A stretch of 64,000 bases of DNA, taken from Thermohalobaculum sediminis. Its GTDB lineage: Bacteria; Pseudomonadota; Alphaproteobacteria; Rhodobacterales; Rhodobacteraceae. Shown here piece after piece: positions 60,376-64,000 of this stretch. The position numbers were made by a program, and so were the translations under genes. The notes below the pieces were generated by a model that was given only the letters and a program-made list of their open reading frames with translations, had not been told where the DNA came from and searched no databases. The stretch spans positions 1-64,000 of the forward strand of contig NZ_JAMFKN010000001.1 in NCBI RefSeq assembly GCF_023487995.1. Direction: 5' to 3'. Numbering within the stretch: position 1 is the first letter of the stretch; the number at the start of each line of letters is the position of its first letter.

Positions 60376-61773
60376 GTGAGCAGGCTTCCCTCCGCATCCT
60401 GCGTCGTCCTCGGCGCGGCCGGGCTCTGCCTGCTCGCGCCCTTCATGCTGCCGGCGCCCGAGGGGCTCGATGCCGCCGGCTGGCGGGTGGTGGGCGTGGG
60501 GCTCGGGATGGCGCTCCTGTGGCTGACGGGCGCCCTGCCGCTGGTCGCCACGGCGATGATCCCGCTCGCGGCCTTCCCGCTGTCGGGCGTGCAGGGGATG
60601 GCGAGCGTCTCGGCCGCCTATGCCCACCCGCTGATCATCCTCTTTCTCGGCGGCTTCCTGCTCGCCCGGGCGATCGAGACGCACGGGCTGCACCGCTGGA
60701 TCGCGCTGGGCCTCATGCGCGCCATCGGCTGCCGGCCGAGCGGCGTGATCGCGGGCGTGATGCTTGCCACCGCCTTCCTCAGCCTCTGGATCTCGAACAC
60801 CGCGGCAGCGATGATCATGGCCCCCATCGGCGCCGCCATCGCGGCGTCGCGCGCCGAGGACGAAGGGCTTGCCGCCGCACTGATGCTGGGGATCGCCTTC
60901 TCGGCGACCATCGGCGGCATGGGCTCGCTGATCGGCACGCCGCCGAATGCGCTGTTCGCGGCCTATATGGCGGACGCGCATGGCCGGCCGATCGGCTTCG
61001 CCGAGTGGGCAGCGATGGGCCTGCCGACGGCGGCGATCCTGCTGCCGCTGACCTGGGTGATGCTGGCGCGCCTGGCCTTCCGGGTCGATCCGCGCCCGCT
61101 CGGGATCTCGTCGGCCGGGGTGGTGCGCCTCGATCGCGCCGGGCGCCGGGTGCTGTGGATCGCGGCGCTGGCGGCGCTGGGCTGGATGACGCGGCCGCTG
61201 CTGGCGCGGCTGCTGCCGGGGGCCGAGATCACCGATGGCGGCATCGCCATGCTGGCCGCGCTGGCGCTGTTTGCCGGGCCGGACGGGCGCGGCGGGCGGC
61301 TGCTGGACTGGGACAGCGCGAAGGCCTTGCGCTGGGACGTGCTGATCCTGTTCGGCGGCGGCCTCGCGCTGGCGCAGGCGCTCGACGCGACGGGCGTCGC
61401 CGGTTGGATGGCGGGCGGGATGACGGCACTGGCGGGCCTGCCGCTGGTTGTGACCGTCGCTGCGCTGGCCTGCGTGATCGTTCTGGTGGGCGAGCTTGCC
61501 TCGAACACGGCGATGGCGGCGATCTTCCTGCCGGTCGCGGGGGCCACCGCCATCGGCCTCGGGGCCGACCCGGCGCTGGTCGCGGCACCGGTGGCGCTGG
61601 CCGCGTCGGTCGGATTCATGCTGCCGATCGCGACGCCGCCGAACGCCATCGTGTTCGCCCATCCCGCGGTGACGCGCGGGCGGATGCTGCGGGCAGGCGC
61701 GCCGCTCGACCTGATCGGTGCCGCGGTGGCGGTGGGGGTGGGCTGGCTGATCGCGCCGCTGGTCCTGGGGTGA
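60376..61773 (+). CDS. SLC13/DASS-type dicarboxylate transporter
   Basis: A 465-residue membrane transporter of the sodium-coupled divalent-anion family. The paired motifs are present: FLSLWISNTAAAMIMAPIGA and ELASNTAMAAIFLPVAGA, the hairpins SLIGTPPNAL and IATPPNAIVF. It lacks the TrkA-C insert found in the SLC13 gene at 9.3 kb. It may carry succinate-like acids, but the substrate is not proven. It converges with the regulator gene. Confidence 0.88.
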   Translation: MSRLPSASCVVLGAAGLCLLAPFMLPAPEGLDAAGWRVVGVGLGMALLWLTGALPLVATAMIPLAAFPLSGVQGMASVSAAYAHPLIILFLGGFLLARAIETHGLHRWIALGLMRAIGCRPSGVIAGVMLATAFLSLWISNTAAAMIMAPIGAAIAASRAEDEGLAAALMLGIAFSATIGGMGSLIGTPPNALFAAYMADAHGRPIGFAEWAAMGLPTAAILLPLTWVMLARLAFRVDPRPLGISSAGVVRLDRAGRRVLWIAALAALGWMTRPLLARLLPGAEITDGGIAMLAALALFAGPDGRGGRLLDWDSAKALRWDVLILFGGGLALAQALDATGVAGWMAGGMTALAGLPLVVTVAALACVIVLVGELASNTAMAAIFLPVAGATAIGLGADPALVAAPVALAASVGFMLPIATPPNAIVFAHPAVTRGRMLRAGAPLDLIGAAVAVGVGWLIAPLVLG

Positions 61774-61797
61774 GACCGCGCGGGCGCGCGGCCCGCC

Positions 61798-62574
61798 TCA
61801 GGGCGCGCCGCCGCCCCGCCCGACCAGCGCGTCGAGCACGACGGCCTCAAACTGCCGCCGCACCGGCGGGAAGGAGCCGCAGGCCGCCAGCGCCTCGCGC
61901 GCCGGCAGGCCGGGGCCGAGCCGCTTCCAGAGGCACGGGCTCGAATAGGGCTGGCGCATCCGCCACGAAAAGCCCATCAGCAGCCCAGACAGCCAGCCTC
62001 GCGTCCCGCGATGCAGCGGCGCGAGGATCGTCTCGGATATCCCGCCCCGGCTCAGCCGCCCCCGCTCGACAAGGAAAAGCGTCCCCTCGTGCATCGAGGC
62101 AAGCCCGACATAGCGCGCCCGGCTGATCTGCCCGGTCTCGGCATGGGGCGTACGCTCGATGGTGCGCGACAGGAACTGCCCGTCGCGCTCTTCGATCGAC
62201 ACGAGCGCGCGGATGATCCGCTCCGGCTGCGACGGCGAGCGGTAATGCGCGTGATAGAAACCCGTCCACGCCCGCAGCGCACGGGCGTCGCCCGGAAAGG
62301 CGTCGAGCAGCGCATCCCCCGCGCGCAGCCCCAGCGCGCGCCGCCCGCGCGCGACGAACAGGCGGTGCGGCAGGCGGATCTCGTCCTCGCCCACGCCGAA
62401 ATGCGCGCAGATCCGGCGCAGGTTGTGCGGCGAGGGCGTGGCCGTGCCGCCCAGATACCGGGCGAATTGCTGGCGGTTGATGCCGATCCGCCGGCAGGCC
62501 TGCGAGACCGACCGCTCGCCCGCGCAGAGATGCCGCAGGTTCGCGGCCAGATCGCCCGCCTCGTCGGTCACCAC
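61798..62574 (-). CDS. Helix-turn-helix transcriptional regulator
   Basis: A 258-residue regulator. The N-terminal HTH of Cro/C1 kind (about 15-70) has SVSQACRRIGINRQQFARYL and SPHNLRRICAHFGV. The rest is a mixed domain of unknown type with a possible ligand pocket. GTG 62574 lies close behind GGGGGTGGG, while an in-frame GTG at 62646 would fall inside the 10-bp repeats. It diverges from the Tat-type binding-protein gene, which it may control. Confidence 0.75.
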   Translation of the reverse strand: MVTDEAGDLAANLRHLCAGERSVSQACRRIGINRQQFARYLGGTATPSPHNLRRICAHFGVGEDEIRLPHRLFVARGRRALGLRAGDALLDAFPGDARALRAWTGFYHAHYRSPSQPERIIRALVSIEERDGQFLSRTIERTPHAETGQISRARYVGLASMHEGTLFLVERGRLSRGGISETILAPLHRGTRGWLSGLLMGFSWRMRQPYSSPCLWKRLGPGLPAREALAACGSFPPVRRQFEAVVLDALVGRGGGAP

Positions 62575-62620
62575 ACCCACCCCCGCGCAGGATCGCACCG
62601 GCGCGCCCGGTAAGCCGAGT

Positions 62621-62660
62621 GCGCGAAAACTCGCGAAAGATCGCACAATGTCGCGAAATT
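62621..62660. promoter_or_regulatory. Four direct repeats with 10-bp period between divergent genes
   Basis: Segments 62621-62630 (GCGCGAAAAC), 62631-62640 (TCGCGAAAGA), 62641-62650 (TCGCACAATG, divergent) and 62651-62660 (TCGCGAAATT) share a TCGCGAAA core. The period equals one helical turn. It fits an operator array for the adjacent HTH regulator. Confidence 0.6.
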
Positions 62661-62758
62661 GTCATCGCGCCTGCGAGCGCAGAGAGTGGAGAAAAACCGG
62701 CCCTGCCCCGCCATCCCGGCGCGGAGGGCCACGCAACCGAAACGGGAGGTAACAAGAC

Positions 62759-64000
62759 ATGGCCAGCAGCAATGACGGCAGGCCGGCAGCGCCGGGCCTG
62801 TGGATGCCCGACCGGCGGCGTTTCCTTGGCGGCACGGCGGCGCTCGGTCTCGCCGCGGGGCTGGGCGGCCTGGCGCTGCCGCTGCCGGGGCACGCGGCCG
62901 AGCCGAAGAAGGGCGGGCGGATGCGCGTCGGCATGGCGCATGGCTCGACCACGGACAGCCTCGACCCCGCGACCTACACCGACACCTTCATGCTGTCGGT
63001 CGGCTTCGCGACGCACGGCACGCTGACCGAGATCACGCCCGAGGGCGAACTGGTCGGCGACCTCGCCGAAAGCTGGGAGGCCTCGCCGGACGCGAAGGTC
63101 TGGACCTTCCGCATGCGAAAGGGTGTCGAGTTCTCGAACGGCAAGACGCTCGACGCCGACGACGTTATCGCCTCGATCAACCACCATCGCGGCGAGGATT
63201 CGAAATCGGCCGCGAAGGCCAACGTCGATCCCATCGCCGAGCTGCGCAAGGTGGACGATCTCACCATCGCGTTCGATCTGAAGGCCGGCAATGCCGACTT
63301 CCCCTTCCTGATGGCGGACTACCACCTGCTGATGATGCCCGCCGTCGACGGCAAGGCCGACTGGCAGAGCTATATCGGCACCGGCGGCTACACGATGGCC
63401 GAGTTCGAGCCCGGCGTTCGCGTATTCCTCAAGCGCAACCCCAATTACTGGAAGCCCGGCCGCGCCCATGTCGACGAGGTCGAGATGATCGTGATGGCCG
63501 ACGCGGCCGCCCGGCAGAACGCGCTCGTCACCGGCGAGGTCGACCTGATCAACCGCTGCGACCTCAAGACCGTGCACCTGCTGGCGCGCCAGCCGGGCGT
63601 GCGCGTCGAGGAGGCAACTGGCTACCTGCACTACACCGCCCCGATGATCACGACGAACTCGCCCTACGACAACAACGAGCTGCGCCTTGCCATCAAGCAC
63701 GGCATCGACCGCGACGAGCTTCTCCAGAAGATCCTGCGCGGCCACGGCACCATCGCGAACGACCATCCGATCGCGCCCTCGGTGCCGTTCTGGGCCGATC
63801 TCGAACAGCGCAGCTACGATCCCGACAAGGCGCGATTCCACCTCAAGAAGTCTGGCTACGAGAATGTTACGCTTGACCTTTCGGCCGCAGACGCGGCCTA
63901 CGAGGGGGCCGTCGACGCCTCGGTCCTGATGCAGGAGCAGCTTGGCCGCGCCGGCATCTCGGTCAACGTGGTGCGCGAGCCGAACGACGGCTACTGGTCG
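62759..64000 (+). CDS. Peptide-type ABC substrate-binding protein, Tat signal, 3' truncated by the window
   Basis: The first 414 residues of a family-5 solute-binding protein. A Tat motif DRRRFLGG near residue 18 and a signal ending in GHAAEPKKGG precede the mature domain. That domain has GTLTEITPEGELVGDLAESWE and FSNGKTLDADDVI. The frame stays open to base 64000, so the C-terminus and any permeases lie beyond. ATG 62759 follows GGGAGG. It is similar in class to the binding protein at 24.6 kb but clearly divergent from it. Confidence 0.92.
   Translation, partial: MASSNDGRPAAPGLWMPDRRRFLGGTAALGLAAGLGGLALPLPGHAAEPKKGGRMRVGMAHGSTTDSLDPATYTDTFMLSVGFATHGTLTEITPEGELVGDLAESWEASPDAKVWTFRMRKGVEFSNGKTLDADDVIASINHHRGEDSKSAAKANVDPIAELRKVDDLTIAFDLKAGNADFPFLMADYHLLMMPAVDGKADWQSYIGTGGYTMAEFEPGVRVFLKRNPNYWKPGRAHVDEVEMIVMADAAARQNALVTGEVDLINRCDLKTVHLLARQPGVRVEEATGYLHYTAPMITTNSPYDNNELRLAIKHGIDRDELLQKILRGHGTIANDHPIAPSVPFWADLEQRSYDPDKARFHLKKSGYENVTLDLSAADAAYEGAVDASVLMQEQLGRAGISVNVVREPNDGYWS

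Overview
The window is a GC-rich (roughly 70 percent by eye) alphaproteobacterial chromosome segment, most likely from the Rhodobacterales (Rhodobacteraceae/Roseobacter group). The evidence is the ctrA-sciP cell-cycle pair, a 6S RNA between zapA and the 5-formyl-THF cyclo-ligase gene, the pcm-tolC-popZ-like-valS order, DUF3775 and DUF1153 proteins, and Rhodobacter-type protein sequences throughout. Genes are dense, many overlap by 1-26 bp, and both strands are used. Apart from an IS3-type transposase tail at the left edge there is no phage, plasmid or CRISPR signal.

Region 1-17.9 kb is mostly housekeeping. It holds the transposase fragment, ctrA and sciP, mnmA, PPK2, an M20 dipeptidase and asparaginase pair, and a 30-bp hairpin repeat array. 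These are followed by two small conserved proteins, an HpcH/HpaI aldolase, YebC, a SLC13 anion transporter, a YmdB-type phosphodiesterase, the 5-formyl-THF cyclo-ligase with 6S RNA and zapA, exonuclease III, a lipoprotein and ilvD. Region 17.9-24.4 kb holds valS, a PopZ-like acidic protein, tolC, an isoaspartyl methyltransferase and tRNA-Cys.

Region 24.6-30.7 kb is a complete dipeptide/oligopeptide-type ABC importer: a probable Tat-exported binding protein, two permeases and a fused double ATPase. It is followed by aroQ. Region 31.3-40.2 kb is a leucine/isovalerate degradation operon led by a TetR gene whose own promoter carries a palindromic operator. Isovaleryl-CoA dehydrogenase, methylcrotonyl-CoA carboxylase beta and alpha subunits, HMG-CoA lyase and methylglutaconyl-CoA hydratase form one pathway. 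A membrane-anchored nuclease and a macrodomain protein sit between the two carboxylase subunits. A PMT-type glycosyltransferase, PepN, an MltF-like transglycosylase, an AruI-like ThDP decarboxylase, an MFS permease, BolA plus Grx4, peptidyl-tRNA hydrolase, a ketopantoate-reductase-like protein and YchF follow, up to 53.3 kb.

Region 53.4-64.0 kb is the most accessory part. It contains an outer-membrane barrel protein, tRNA-Gln, a membrane fatty-acid desaturase, an orphan protein and two adjacent membrane-tethered SARP/BTAD-like regulators. The first regulator is broken by a 2-nt slip in a CG dinucleotide tract and has phased CGTCAT repeats upstream. A second SLC13 transporter follows. Last comes a helix-turn-helix regulator facing a Tat-type peptide-binding protein that runs off the window, with 10-bp phased repeats between them. 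These regulator loci and the macrodomain/nuclease insertion are the best candidates for undescribed biology.
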